This document shows positions 23,758-24,170 of a stretch of 24,170 nt of DNA, in pieces. Position 1 is the stretch's first letter, and each line of letters opens with the position of its first letter. Position numbers and translations under genes: made by a program. Source of the stretch: Bdellovibrionales bacterium (GTDB lineage Bacteria > Bdellovibrionota_G > JALEGL01 > JAGRAY01); contig JAGRAY010000008.1 of assembly GCA_020434375.1 (NCBI GenBank), positions 1-24,170 of the forward strand, given 5' to 3'. The notes under the pieces are model-generated. The model did not search any database. It saw only the letters and a list, made by a program, of their open reading frames with translations, and was not told the DNA's origin.

Positions 23758-24055
23758 TGAGTGCTCTTTGTAAGAAAGCCACTTGTTCTTTTAGGTCTTT
23801 AATGAATCCTCTGTATTGTTTCTTTTTTTCTTTGGCTTCCTGATATTCTTGAATGTCTTCGTCGGGAATCTTTCCCAAATACTTAAAATGGACTTTATTA
23901 CCACCACGGTAAGCCAAATAACAATAGTCCTTACCGTTAATATTCTTGACCACGAGACTGCCCTTTGGAAGCTTTTTGAGGGCTTTTTCGTACTTCTGAA
24001 GCATTCTTTTCGAATGTCCCAGTTCTTCTCTCAATATGGCTTTAATCTGCCTCAT
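23732..24055 (-). CDS. Small coiled-coil protein encoded with the nucleotidyltransferase
   Basis: 107 aa, highly charged. It has an N-terminal helix (RQIKAILREELGHSKRMLQK), a beta-hairpin-like middle (GSLVVKNINGKDYCYLAYRG, then VHFKYLGKI) and a C-terminal coiled coil (QEYQEAKEKKKQYRGFIKDL). I know no function; proteins of this shape do occur next to such nucleotidyltransferases. The gene is first in the operon, overlaps the next by 26 nt and lies directly downstream of the fourfold TTTACCAAACAT array, so it or a partner could be the autorepressor. The ATG at 24055 has no clear ribosome site. It could be the antitoxin or partner of the enzyme (inference). Confidence 0.6.
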   Translation of the reverse strand: MRQIKAILREELGHSKRMLQKYEKALKKLPKGSLVVKNINGKDYCYLAYRGGNKVHFKYLGKIPDEDIQEYQEAKEKKKQYRGFIKDLKEQVAFLQRALNEKAAPAN

Positions 24056-24061
24056 ATAAAT

Positions 24062-24154
24062 ATTTTACCAAACATAATACGTTAAAATCAAGCATGTTTG
24101 GTAAATCTTAAATTTACCAAACAATATGTACAAATATAGCATATGTTTGGTAAA
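24062..24154 (-). promoter_or_regulatory. Fourfold TTTACCAAACAT inverted repeat array with promoter
   Basis: Copies at 24064-24075 (forward), 24094-24105 (reverse), 24113-24124 (forward, last base A) and 24143-24154 (reverse) make two 42-bp units, each with inverted arms, separated by 7 bases. On the minus strand TTGTAC (24133-24128), 17 nt, TAAGAT (24110-24105) is a promoter candidate with its -10 box mostly in the 7-base gap. A second candidate, TTGATT (24091-24086), 18 nt, TAAAAT (24067-24062), would start transcription at the ATG itself. This looks like a cooperative operator for the downstream operon. Confidence 0.7.
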
Positions 24155-24170
24155 AATAGTCAAATCGTTA

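Noticed and set aside
24062..24154. CRISPR array
   Set aside because: The repeats are 12 bp, alternate in orientation and have unequal short spacers; no cas gene is in view.

Overview
The window looks like chromosomal DNA of an AT-rich (roughly 40% GC by eye) Gram-negative bacterium. It carries an outer-membrane beta-barrel protein, a lipoprotein, surface-polysaccharide genes and a six-domain ribosomal protein S1. The gene content and style resemble Bdellovibrionota or former deltaproteobacterial genomes, but that placement is an inference without a search.

Layout. (1) Bases 1 to about 117 are GC-rich (about 64%) and do not match the rest; they cut off the end of the first gene and look like an assembly chimera or a recombination junction. 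(2) 108-5284 is the edge of a surface-glycan locus: a truncated nucleotidyltransferase/PEP-mutase fusion on the minus strand, then on the plus strand a LegC-type sugar aminotransferase, a NeuC-type UDP-sugar 2-epimerase and a surface-polysaccharide protein. These suggest a nonulosonic-acid (legionaminic-like) and phosphonate decorated surface polymer. (3) 5294-10022, minus strand, is a compact operon: yceD-like (frameshifted), rpmF, fabG, acpP, fabF, rpiB, glyA. (4) 10071-12488 is a beta-barrel protein plus lipoprotein pair. (5) 12859-13401 is a toxin-first HigBA/RelE-type toxin-antitoxin pair with a palindromic operator over its promoter. (6) 13675-17062 is rpsA-sppA-HIT on the minus strand, with a structured repeat in each intergenic gap. 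(7) rpsT is divergent from rpsA, followed by leuS-holA (minus) and metG (plus). (8) From 22584 the sequence is accessory: a 3' fragment of a tRNA-Met(CAU) gene, palindromes, gene remnants, and an operon of a coiled-coil protein, a nucleotidyltransferase-fold protein and a small winged-helix ORF, preceded by a fourfold operator-like repeat.

The most interesting signal is a dispersed 122-bp element present twice (1402-1523 plus, 14164-14285 minus), ungapped and about 86% identical. Its terminal inverted repeats carry compensatory base changes. It contains a perfect anti-Shine-Dalgarno match and an open frame that ends in an ATGA overlap with the next gene. Both copies abut the start codon of the downstream gene in the same orientation. 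A shorter relative (15162-15255) fills the rpsA-sppA gap. The family resembles palindromic repeat elements, but its placement suggests a structured leader or a translational-coupling device.
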